From Agrypnia vestita (taxonomy: Eukaryota; Arthropoda; Insecta; Trichoptera; Phryganeidae): a stretch of DNA of 64,000 nucleotides. Shown piece by piece: positions 22,676 to 33,700 of the stretch (the stretch's first letter is position 1; each line of letters starts with the position of its first letter). Both the position numbers and the translations under genes were made by a program. The DNA is taken from contig JADDOH010010888.1 in NCBI GenBank assembly GCA_016648135.1, positions 41,196-105,195 on the forward strand. Reading direction: 5' to 3'. The notes beneath the pieces are model-generated. The model made no database searches. It worked only from the letters and a program-made list of their open reading frames with translations, and was not told the DNA's origin.

Positions 22676-22735
22676 GAGATTCGCTTCTCGGTAATACATA
22701 CGGTGCGTATAAAATATCCGAAATTACAGTTAAAT

Positions 22736-22825
22736 ATGTCTAACGACCGTAATAACAACCTTAACTCTTTAATAAATTCTTTAAGAAATTACCCAACGAA
22801 AATGGAATTGTCTAATTCGTGTTGA
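22736..22825 (+). pseudogene. Penelope-like ORF 5' scrap
   Basis: Immediately beyond the palindrome, TTACAGTTAAATATG starts a 29-codon frame (MSNDRNNNLNSLINSLRN...) before a TGA. The same leader (TTACAGTTAAATATG, then TAACGACCGTAATAACAA) occurs at 48918-48960, so this is probably the beginning of the element's coding region, broken off here. Confidence 0.4.
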
Positions 22826-23588
22826 CTACAAAAAATACAAACACAAAAATATACTGGGTATATTGTCATATCTCATTATGCATTCATTTTTGGCACAAAA
22901 TATACTGAGCACGTATGCGCTAAAAAATTTGGTTGTATAACCAAATTTTTTAGCATTAGTGAAGATTCTGGAAAACAAGTATTTATTAAATAACGCTAGA
23001 TTTTTTATTTCCGACGTTTCTGTATACAATTTCCTCACTTGTTTGCGTGTATTTGTTTCTTAGATCCAGTCAAATCGAGAAAAAACTCGTTCTGAACTGT
23101 GTGTATCTTTAAGGGGGAATACCTGTCTAGACATTTCGGAAATTTCGATTTTTATATTTTTGCATTTTCTTAAAGTTTGAAGTCTTTAGAATATCTGGTG
23201 AAATTTTCAAGCAAAAATTTAAAAATGAACAAAGTTATGGCTGATAATGCTGGTATCCCACACGGCGCCTCGCCACGCGCAGGTAGCTGCTAGTCGGGCT
23301 CTTTCGTGATAGTAACATTAGACCCGTTTCTATTATGTTTGTGAAGAGTGTTCGATGATATGGGTATTCTAAGCAAGGTGGAGCACTTATATTATGGACC
23401 TGGAATCGATGATTTTATGTAAGTTGAAAAATTTCGAGATTTATTCATTGCTCAATTTTCAAACACGTTTTACTCGAAACCATGTTTTGAAAATCGGTGA
23501 CCAAAATATCTCGACAACCAGTGAACTCATGAGGTTGAAATTTCGAATGGTTATTCTATACACAATAATCTAGTCTTAGGATTTTTTA

Positions 23589-23946
23589 TTTAGGATGCAA
23601 TGCTGGCTGTAGTGTGGTAGATAGAATAAAGAAAGGAGTGCTGAGATGGTTTGGTCATTTGGAACGTATGAACGAGGAAAGGATGGTTAAGAAAATATAT
23701 GAGGCGAATGTTGAAGGCAACAGGAATAGAGGGCGTCCGCGAAAGACCTGGCACGATCAGGTACTGCAAGTATTTGAGGATGGCCCTGTTAAAAGCCGCA
23801 ACAACCGTAGAACGTGTATGAGAAGATGTATGAATGTGGCCGAAGCAAAAGTGGTGTGCCAGGATAGAAGAGTGTGGCGTTCAATCCTCTCTGCCTACCC
23901 CTGCAGGGAAACGGCGTGATGGTTAGTTAGTTAGTTAGTTAGTTAG
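23589..23946 (+). mobile_element. 5'-truncated RTE-like LINE with (TTAG)n tail
   Basis: Encodes VVDRIKKGVLRWFGHLERM, GNRNRGRPRKTWHDQVLQVF and KSRNNRRTCM in an uninterrupted frame to about 23919, then ends in TTAG repeats. Flanked by a 13-bp duplication TTAGGATTTTTTA at 23576-23588 and 23947-23959. Very similar to 11711-12235, implying recent activity of the family. Confidence 0.85.
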
Positions 23947-24422
23947 TTAGGATTTTTTAACTGACTTAGTTTTTTTATCGGCATAATAAACCCGAATTTT
24001 TCCCTTAAAAATTTTCGCCATTTTGTCAAAAATCTATATTTTCAAAAACCCCTACATCAAGGCCTAAATTAATATGTCAATTTTGATAATGTGGAGACCT
24101 GTAATTGGCCATCTATATTGTATCAATGTTTTCTATGCTTTTTTTTGTGCTGTTGGTCTTCCATAAACATTAAATAAATAAATAAATAAATAATCTGTTT
24201 ATTCTGTTTTAATCTAATGATTACTGGGAGTGGTGGTCACCGCGGGGGACCTTTTTATTCGGTGGTCGACAAAACCCAAAAATTTTCCTCCAACGTTGAA
24301 TATTTTTTGTGTACGTGTACAAGATACCCTATGCAAAGTATCTGGAATACAAAATGCAAGATAGTTTAAAATCAAGTATTTCAAATACCAGATACCTACA
24401 AATAAATTTCTGGAATGGTATC

Positions 24423-24656
24423 TGTAATAGATCTGAGGAACGTATGTCGCGACGCCAGAAGAGACTGCATGACAGAGAGAGAGAAGGTATAAAAAGGCGC
24501 GTGAATGTCGAGTCGCTCTCTCTTTTACTACCATTGTTATTCAGACCGCATCTTACTGTACACCGGTTGTCTAAACCGTTATTGTCACCGAATAAATACT
24601 TACGAGAACAAAGTCTTTACTTGGAGCTTCCTCATCCCGAGTATTACAGTATTACA
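24423..24656 (+). mobile_element. 234-bp solo LTR
   Basis: Starts TGTAATA and ends TATTACA, with a 5-bp target duplication GTATC on both sides (24418-24422, 24657-24661). It contains a TATA box (GTATAAAAAGGCGCG near 24487) and an AATAAA polyadenylation signal near 24591, in the order expected for U3-R-U5 on the plus strand. No internal region remains, so it is a recombinant solo LTR. Confidence 0.8.
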
Positions 24657-26289
24657 GTATCTGAAATACTTGATACAAAATACGTATCATCCAAATGCTT
24701 TATAAAGATAAAATCCTTTTGTAAGAAAACACATTTTATCGAATGTAAGTTTATTTTTTCACGTGAATTATTTAAGAATAAATCGCGTTGATCGCGCAAA
24801 TGTGACGAAATAAAATATTATATTTTTAAGGTTTTAATTGAGAGTTAAGTTTTAAGTAAAACCAGTTCTTCAAACAATTTGTTTCTTTGTAGGTGGACGG
24901 CGTGTAAATAGCCATCCGCTGGGTGAATTTACTATTCAACTATAATAATACCTCTCAATATGATAATGCAAAAAGATGTCAAATTACGTTTTCTCTCTCT
25001 GAAGAACATACATGAGTAAACCAAATTAAGCCACAAATGAGCACTGACCTGTATACTATTTATCTTCTCCAACAAAACTATCCTGTCGGGATCTTCGTCG
25101 CCGACTTTGTTTTGCAGAGATCTTGAGAAGTCTTTTTGGTTCTTCCACGTCACAAATAACACGCGAAAACGAATATGAACTAGTGAAAATCCCGGAGAAT
25201 AATACGATTCCAAAATTTACGAATCGATTATAGGTATGTCAAAATCAGAGCAATTGTTACAATGTTTTTAAAATATGTTTTTGTTTTCTCGCGCCGGCGC
25301 GGCGCGAGCACACACCAACGCCATCTAGCGTCGGTGTATAGTTTCACAGAAGCAGCGGCATTTATGAACCAACATGGAAAATCAAATATGCCTTCAGGAA
25401 AGATATTATAGATAACATAAGATAAGATCCATTACAAAAAGTCGTTAAAAAAAAAAACAGAAAAAAATTCTGCCTGTTTACTAAAATTTACAAAGCAAAT
25501 CGGAAATCTAGTGTTAAATATATTAATAGATATTAAATCAATGATCATTTTGAGAGGTATACATTTGTTTATTATGTCGCCTTACCACATTTTGTCGCTC
25601 ATTTTTCTTCGATGAGGTCTCATAATAGGTAGGTACATCATTGGAAAATAATATCTTAGCAATCTTAGTATTTACAAAATACTAAAATACCAAAAGAATG
25701 TATCGAAATACAAGATACAAGATGAATATTCAAAAAAGTATTTCAGATACAAGATGAAAATACGTATTTTGCATCTTGTATCTGTATTTCAAATACTTGT
25801 ATCTTAGATAAGTCACATCTCTGGTCTCATGTACAAATGATACCAATACCTTAATTCATATAGGTTTCTTAAAAAATTCACAAAAATTGCCTTTTTTCCC
25901 GCTTCGTAGGTAGGTGCTCCCCCTTAAGCGTACATATTTAGCGTGCGGAGTACGACAAAAATGGCCTCCAGATCTGAACTGGATAGGTAAAAAAAAAGAT
26001 TTGAACCGCAAAAGAGTGTGAAATTTTTTCTGAGATTATCAAGCGATCGATAATTTTTTTCTGGGCCACTTAGAGTGGATTGATCGCTGGAGGTGTAAAG
26101 TAACTCCTCACAGCGCTCCGAGACACCGGCCGCTGAGCAAGACAAGTCGCCGGGCTCTTAGTGAAAGTTTAGTGAACAAATATATCATTTGAAAAGGTAC
26201 ACCAAATATCCTTTAATTACCCAATAAAAAATAAATAACAGTGACATTAATTTATTACGGCTTATGACTGGGGAATATACACTGCTTAC

Positions 26290-26400
26290 TTACCATCACG
26301 GTAAGCAGAGAGGATATAGCGCCACGTTCTTCTGTCCTGACGTACAACTCTCGCCTGATCCACATTCATACATCTTGGCATGTATGAATGTGGATCAATG
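26290..26400 (-). pseudogene. RTE-like LINE 3' scrap
   Basis: About 110 bp similar to the 3' coding end of the LINE at 10440-10770 (CTCTTCTGTCC, CTCTCGCCTGATCCACATTC on the plus strand), followed by a small inverted repeat of ATGAATGTGGATCA. No usable frame. Confidence 0.5.
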
Positions 26401-26778
26401 TTATTTGTTGTTGTAAAAGTGTCTCTATTATCTCTCTAACCACGACTCTACATTTCAAATACAATGAGATAATAAGATATTCGGGCAGTGTATCTTTTTA
26501 CCAGAAAGCGGGGACTATAGACACCTGGACAGGGTCAACAGAGACACTAAACGTAAAATAGATACCGCGAACATGAAAAACGAAGGTAGATACTTTTTCT
26601 TAAATATTTTTTGAATAAAACTAAAGTGTTATTGAAAAGGAATGTACTTTTATGAGAAAAGTACAATACCTTTTTTACGCTGTCGCCGATTGCTCGCTGC
26701 TTCATTGCGGGATTCAAGTGTAAAATGTGATTTTTGCACTTATCATAAATTGACCGGAGACCACAGATAATAATCCGT

Positions 26779-27456
26779 ATTCTGAAAATAACAATGTCTG
26801 CATCTTTAAGATCTTTATCCCAACACTTAATAGACGATAATAAAAATTAAAAATGTCCAGAGCGGGTTTTGTAATTCCACTGCTCAAATACACTGTATTA
26901 AAGGATGATATAAGAAAGATTGTTTCTTACAAACGTGTTAATTTCTTCATCCACAGCGTCCAGATGAAACATCATGGCTAAACTTGTCATCACCGCGTTA
27001 CCGCGTATTCAAATCTTCCCATCTTGACATTTGACAGATAACAATTTACATCTTTCTCCCTCCCCTATATCTATCTCAGGTAGAAACTTACAGAAACAAG
27101 CACCGACGTAAAGCTATGTCTCGTTTATTTTTTATTTTTATTATCGTCTATTATGTGTTGGGATAAAGATCTTAAAGATCTAGACATATCTGTCAAATGT
27201 CAGAATGGGAAGATTTGAATACGCGGTAACGCCGAACGCGGTCATGATAAGTTTAGTCTTGATATTTCATCTGGACGCCGTGGATGAAGAAATTAATACG
27301 TTTGTAAGAAACAATCTTTCTTATATCATCTTTTAACACAGTGTATTTGAGCCGTAGAAATACAAAATCCGCTCTGGACATTTTAAATTTTTATTATCGT
27401 CTATTAAGTGTTGGGATAAAGATCTTAAAGATCCAGACATTGTTATTTTCAGAATC
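26779..27456. repeat. long hairpin: ~270-bp inverted repeat arms
   Basis: The left arm (26779-27046) and right arm (27187-27456) are inverted complements with scattered mismatches; about 140 bp lie between. Shared blocks include AATAACAATGTCTG, AGATCTTTATCCCAACAC, AAATGTCCAGAGCGG, TTCTTACAAACGT, AATTTCTTCATCCAC and GTATTCAAATCTTCCCA. A 50-bp piece of the right arm (with GTCTATTAAGTGTTGGGATA) is also present at 27135-27188. The right arm ends about 50 bp before the P450 start exon. It may be a foldback element or a source of hairpin RNA. Confidence 0.85.
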
Positions 27457-27505
27457 GGGCCGACTATCTATTTTACAGGAAATTTGGTTATTATTTCATT
27501 GCAGG

Positions 27506-27512
27506 GTCGACC
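27506..27512 (+). promoter_or_regulatory. splice acceptor and 5' UTR before the P450 start
   Basis: TTATTATTTCATTGCAG directly precedes GGTCGACC and the ATG at 27513. The strong acceptor implies an upstream non-coding first exon. The start context ACCATGG is favourable. Confidence 0.6.
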
Positions 27513-27729
27513 ATGGCCGGATACAAATGGCAGTTCTTGGAGATATCTTCTTCGGAGAAGTTTAACATTTTGCTGTTGCTCACCGTCTCAACCGTCTTCT
27601 TCGGGATGTTGCTTCCCTGGCTGTGGAGCAGGAGGAAGCTGTACGCCCTCTCCATGCAGCTGGATGGACCGATCGCGCTTCCGATTGTAGGGTCCATAAT
27701 GTGCATGCTTCGTGTTGCAACGAGCTTAG
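27513..27729 (+). CDS. P450 exon 1 (start codon, membrane anchor)
   Basis: Residues 1-72 plus one base. ATG in an ACCATGG context; the donor is GTGAGT. It includes the hydrophobic anchor, the basic SRRK stop-transfer and the Gly/Pro hinge. Confidence 0.9.
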
Positions 27730-30700
27730 GTGAGTGCGCTACACCCGGTGTTAACTAATCTTAATTAATAATACATTTTCCATCTCTTCTTCTTCTTCAT
27801 CAGCCTTCGTCTTTCCACTGCTGGATATAGGGCTCTTCCTTATTTTTCCATTCTGCCCTGTTGTTGGCTAATTGTAGCCATTTCTTTCCCCCCACAGTGA
27901 CAATATCATCGGCCCATCTCTTTTGAGGTCTTCCGATGCCTCTTTTATTTTCCCAAGGTCTCCATTTCAGAACTCTGGGAGGCCATCTTGTAGTATCCTG
28001 TCTTGCAACGTGTCCTGCCCATTGTCCTTTTTGCTTCATTTTCCATAGAATGTATGAAAATAGTGGTGTGGCAATATTATTTTAAACAATTGATTGTTTG
28101 AAATTATATTTACAAAAGGCCAATTTAAATATTACACCTGTTTACGAGAAATGAATGTTGGGCAACTTACATAAATATATCGTCCATAATGAAAATGCGC
28201 AAATGAAGTACTTGGGATAGGCCATAAGACGTACAGACGCATTATAGAGACCTGTGGTACAGGGCAGAGTCGAGGAAACCCGTCCTCGTAGAAGGTCGCC
28301 CACGAGACGAACACCAGATTGTTGAAGTCATTTCAGGAAGCCGTCAGGCCGAAGGCCTGTCCGAGTAGATGGTGCCAAAAGGCTTGTGTCAACTTACCGA
28401 CAGCCGTTTGCCCGACAGCCGAGGTTGCCGGGCAGTTAGCTTGTTGGCCAATCGGCTGTCGGACAGTTGTCCGGCATCCGGCGCCGAATTGTATAAATTG
28501 AAATATAATTACAACATCATAGAATGCTTTAGAATACCTAACAGCACGCTAGCATTATCTACAACATTCGGGAGACACCTGAAACAGCACTCTAACATTA
28601 TCTACTACATTCCAGAGACACCTGAAACAGCCTAGAAGCGACGGAAACCTTCTCCTAAATACTAGAAATGAAAATAATGTTCTCGAGGATTCGAAAAACC
28701 AACGTTTTGTGTATAAATAGCGGGTCCAGGCCACGGCGCATCAATTTTATTTTGACGTTTCTACAAATGCAATAGTAGTGGTGAATCGTGGTTAGAGCAG
28801 TGTTACCGTGATGCTGTTACGCCTAAAAGTGGAACAAATTGTTTTATAGACAGCAGAGGGCGATTTCGGATGGTTTTCTTATTTTTCTTAATGCTTCAAC
28901 TTTGCAAGGAAACACTCATAAAAGTTTTGACTATGTATTTAGAATAATACAATAATAGATACGTGTGATTAGTTCTCCATTTGCAGGGTGCGTATACATT
29001 CAATTCAATTCAATTTATTTCACGATAATATGTACATGACAAACAAAATGTTTAAGGCATACATATTAGGAAGTATATATCAAAAATGAAAATATTTAAT
29101 AAATTAAAAATAACATAAAATCTGGTCAAAGGTGTAGGAGAATCCCGCTTCGGAAAACCCCCTCAGACACATGGAATATATCAATACCCAAAGCAATTTT
29201 GTTCAGCATAGCTGTGGCTCTTCCAACAGGCATAACCATCGGCAGGTTGGTCCTGTATATTGGAATGTGAAACAATCTATGCTGACGATGTCTAGTGTAA
29301 TTATCAGGAACATACAAACCAATGCTCTGCATAATTTCAGGATTATCGATCATACCGCGCAACAATCGATACATTTCACCCCCGGCATGATAACACCCTT
29401 ATCAATTCTGGAACATAACAGCTCCTCCCCATTTAGTAGAAACTGTGTCCCTAAAGATAGTTTCAATTTAAATAAATCTGAATTTAGTTCTCATTCATTA
29501 ATTTGAATTTTATTAATTATTAATTTAATTAACAAAGACAATTCTGATTTTGTGGTTAAAAATTCTCTTCACAATATTTTTTGAACAAGAATTAAGCACA
29601 TTCATACAATTTATTTACGAATATAAAATTACAGGTAAAAATATAAAGTTATAATCTGATATATTTTCTCAATTGCATTTTTACATTATGCCTATCGTTT
29701 TAAGGTTAAAATTATTTGTATGCCTATATAATGGTACAATATAACAAGTAGATTAATTTTATATCATTCATACACTTAATTTTAATTATTTCTAAATTTT
29801 ATTTCTATGTATACTCCATCACAATGCATTTTATTACATTTCATTTCACATAATAAAATTTTATTTCATTACATAATCTCGTATTTCATATCAACATATT
29901 AAATTTAATTAAATCAATAAACTAATAGTAATTTTTAAACATTAATATATATATGGAATATGGAATCCTTTGTAAAATTTATTACATTAAATTATTTCAA
30001 TATTGATTAAACGAGAGTTTTTTTAAACAATATATTACTTTTCTATCTATACCTTTATTTTATTTTTGATTAGTTTACTTGTACATTAGTGATGGGTCCG
30101 CTCTGTACTCACTACTACAATGTAGTACTACACTACATTGAAGTGCACACTTTGCACATTTTGATGTGTAGTGCACACTACAAACTACAAACACCAAAGT
30201 TATTGAAAGTATAAACTTCAAATAGTACACTTCATTTCAAAGCGAACACTGCAAAGTACATACACTTCAAAGTTATCGAAAGTATGAGAAACACATTTTA
30301 AATAGTGTATTTTTTACATGAAATTTTTGGAAAGTTGATGTAGATATATGAAGAAATTTTTGGAATCTGTAATGGTTTGGCGTTCATAATAGTAATGGGA
30401 TTTAATCGCGGAAGTGATATATTTATTCTTTCTTTAACACAGCAATCATTTTCAATTATATTATAGTTTTCTACGAGTGAAGTAAAGATAGCCTCTACGA
30501 GGGCGGTCCAATAAGTACCTAGCCTCAGCGCCCGATGGCGCTGGCCCATATACACATATACTTAAACATATGTGTTTATGTATATGTGTATATGGATGTG
30601 TATGTATATGTGTATATGTATATTTTTAGATGTAAGTTAATAATATGTATGCATTGAACAGAATGTTTGTAATGTACATATTATGTAATAAATAAAAATT

Positions 30701-33700
30701 GAAAATTGAAAAAAATACTATCGCAAGAGAAATTTACTATCATGTAGTATATTCTCGCAGACGACTATTGTAAAAATTTCAGTCGAATTGGATTCGTAGT
30801 TTTGTTTTGACCGCGTGTGGAAGAGGGCGTGTCCGCGTATTTTAGAAAAATGGAAAAAGAGCAATATCGGTCAGTGATTCGATTCTTGTTTTTGGAAAAG
30901 AAATCGCGCAGCGAAATCAAAGAGCGCTTGGATGCTGTATATGGTGACTCTTCTCCTTCGATGGCGACTATCAAAAAATTGTTTAATGAGTTTCAACTGT
31001 TAAACTAGAGTTAAACTAGAGTTTCAACGTGGTCGCACATCGGTTTTTGATGAGCCACGCCCAGGTGTCCCGAAAACGGCTACCACGGAGGATAACATAA
31101 CAAAAATCCACGATCTCATATTAGCAGACCGCCGATTGAAGGTGCGCGAGATAGCGGAGACAGTAGGCATCTCAAAAGGCCGCGTGGGTCATATCCTGCA
31201 TGAAATTTTGGGCATGAGAAAATTGTCGGCGCGATGGCTGCCGCGTTCGCTCACTCCGGACAACAAGCGAAACCGTGAGACTACTTTAGAGCAGTGTTTG
31301 ACGCTGTTTAAGCGCAATCCGAAGGAGTTTCTACGTCGTTTCGTGACCGTCGACGAAACATGGATCCACTGGTACACACCAGAGAACAAGGAACAGTCGA
31401 AACAGTGGACTTCACCCGGTGAACGTGCTCCGAAGAAGGCGAAGACTGTCCTATCGGCCGGAAAGGTGATGGCCACCGTTTTCTGGGATTCACAAGGTGT
31501 GATCTACTTCGACTACCTGGAGAAGGGCAAAACGATCACAGGGCTGTACTATGCCGAATTATTGGGCCAATTCGACGCCGAATTGCAAAAAAAATGGCTA
31601 CATTTGGCGAAGAAAAAAGTGCTCTTCCACCATGACAACGCACCGGCTCACACCTCCGCCCTCGCCACGGCCAAATTGGTCGAATTGGGCTACGAACTGC
31701 TGCCCCATCCACCGTATTCTCCAGATTTGGCCCCGTGCGACTTCTTTTTGTTTCCCAACTTGAAAAAGTCACTCGCCGGGCAGAAATTTCAGTCGAATGA
31801 GGAGGTCATCACCGCCACAGAGGCCTATTTTGCAGACCTCGAGAAAACGTATTTTTCAGACGGGTTAAAGAAATTGGAGCTTCGCTGGATCAAGTGTGTC
31901 GAGCTAAAGGAGATGACGTTGAGAAATAAATTGCCACTCTTCCAAAATTTTCGTTTTTCTTTTGTAGGCTAGATACTTATTGGACCGCCCTCTGTCATGA
32001 ACTGTAAAAAAATATTTTTCCTACGCTTTTGCATCCTTTTTGAAGCTGTATTATTTTCCGCGGCATCGCGACGCCTGGGTTTGAAATCGAAGAATATTAT
32101 GACCATCCCTTTCTATCACTGTTTTAGCAACGAATACGTAAATATGTGATGAAAGTGCAATGTTTATTCGATATAAGGTTCAGACGGCATCTCGCTCACG
32201 TCTTGAAAGGACACGATCTATCGCAATTTGACACATTTGATAGTTTGCCGTCCAGCCTTAATCATATTGTCAATGCGGTAATTTGTTCACAACGTCCTTT
32301 AGTATGTTAATTTTGAGACATTATGAGTATTGTATCATTTTTAATACTTTTTGCAAAAGTTCAAGTTTTTCAAGATTATCGTTAAGAATAAGGTCGTTGA
32401 CTTTGAATTTTATTACTGTTTCATTGAAATTGGTAATCGCAGATTTTAGGACCTGTGTTTGGTCTCGTAACAAATATACTATATGTTAGACATCTTTGGT
32501 CACTTTTTCAATTGCTTCATCATAACATGTCGCGTCTTCCGAATCGAGGGTACCGAATATAGTTTAAATATATGCCCTACACCGTCTACCCAACCTCTTT
32601 TCACACGTTTTTCTTTCTTGTTCCCCAGTGTGTGTGTAAACGAACCTAATTTTCTTTCTGTCTCTTAGTGTTCGAACTTAAAATTGGAGATGTTTTATAG
32701 TGGTTAAGATGATGATTTGGAAATAATTGATGACATATATTTATAGTTTTATGGTGATAATCGAGAGTAGTCGAGAATTGCTTTTGTAGGTCAGATGTAC
32801 TTTTAAAAGTGACTAAATTCCAATAATTGTCATAAGTTTTTACTACTCAAATTGAATCGCAAAAAAGTCTAATTCCTGAATTTATTGGATGTATAAATTG
32901 ATTTTCAAGTTCATTGCCATTGAACCATTGCAATATTCTGAAAGTTAAAAAAACTTAATAATTTTTTTATCATCTTTTTTATAGTACGGCTTCAATTTAT
33001 TTATATCATATTTGATGTTTTTGCGATTTATTTTAAGGGTAACATTTACGGCAGAATTTATTTTGATTATTTCGTACGGTCCTTTGAACGTTGATGATAA
33101 TGCTTTCTGAAGTCTCAAATAGTTTTTAATTAGTACCAAGTCTTTTCTAATTTATATTTATTCAATATAGGTTTATTTCTATCATATTTTTCTTTAGCTT
33201 TTTCTTTTAATTTAGTTATATTTTCTCTTGATAATTTTTAGTTTATGCTAATTTGTATTTTCATTGAGAAACATAATCATCATCTGTTGGAATGGTTGTA
33301 TCGTAACGTAATAGATTATTTGGTAATATTGCCTTTTTTCCAAACACTAACTCATATGGTGTGTATTTCGTTGTCGAGAGAATATTTATATTGTAACTAA
33401 CCAGCGCTAAAGGTAAGTATTTCTCCCAGTTGTTTTGTTCAACATTAATGTAATGTTTTAAATAATCTTTTAAAGTAGAATGACTTCTTTCGAGTCGACC
33501 TTTTGCCGGACCTTAGAGACCGTCAGGTGGATCGCGACTCTAGTCGCTAGCGCTTAGTCTGCAGAGGGAATCAACTGGAAGACATTACAGGATCGACCCT
33601 CAGCTGATTGACTGCCGTTGCGGTACGGTGTGCGCCCTTATATGGCGGACCTCGCCGTTTCGGGCGGTGCGCGGTAATGAGGGTTGGCTGCGCTCAAGCA

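Larger units (their letters stand above)
22077..22718. mobile_element. Penelope-like element ends arranged as a 642-bp palindrome
   Basis: The left half (22077-22372) is the near-perfect inverted complement of the right half (to 22718). The largest difference is about 9 bp missing from the left arm near 22282. The centre holds three direct copies of a palindromic unit containing CTTGATAGTTTGTAACTTAC. The plus-strand arm encodes the frame VKSADVTSTYCTLATS ... RPRKQHLISL ... KGRPPDDVG, also encoded in the Penelope-like copy at 48.4-48.6 kb, where it follows a GIY-YIG endonuclease frame. Inverted partial copies are a known habit of Penelope-like elements. Confidence 0.8.
23113..25923. mobile_element. 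TTAA-flanked G-run element, large copy with nested inserts
   Basis: TTAA at 23109-23112 and 25924-25927 encloses inverted ends GGGGGAATACCT and (inverted) GGGGGAGCACCT. The right subterminal sequence (AAAAAAGGC, then TTTTTGTGAATTTTTT on the inverted strand) matches the 20821 end of the complete copy, so they are one family. The left half shares only its layout with the others. Nested in it are an RTE-like LINE (23589-23946), repeats rich in GTATCT/AGATAC near 24310-24420 and 25670-25815, and a solo LTR (24423-24656). Confidence 0.6.

Noticed and set aside
24309..24791. 160-codon plus-strand frame
   Set aside because: It runs across a hAT-like repeat and the solo LTR with its target duplications, so it is a chance frame.
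30498..31993. Horizontal gene transfer from bacteria or domesticated transposase gene
   Set aside because: The frame is an ordinary mariner with terminal repeats and a disabling duplication; no sign of domestication.
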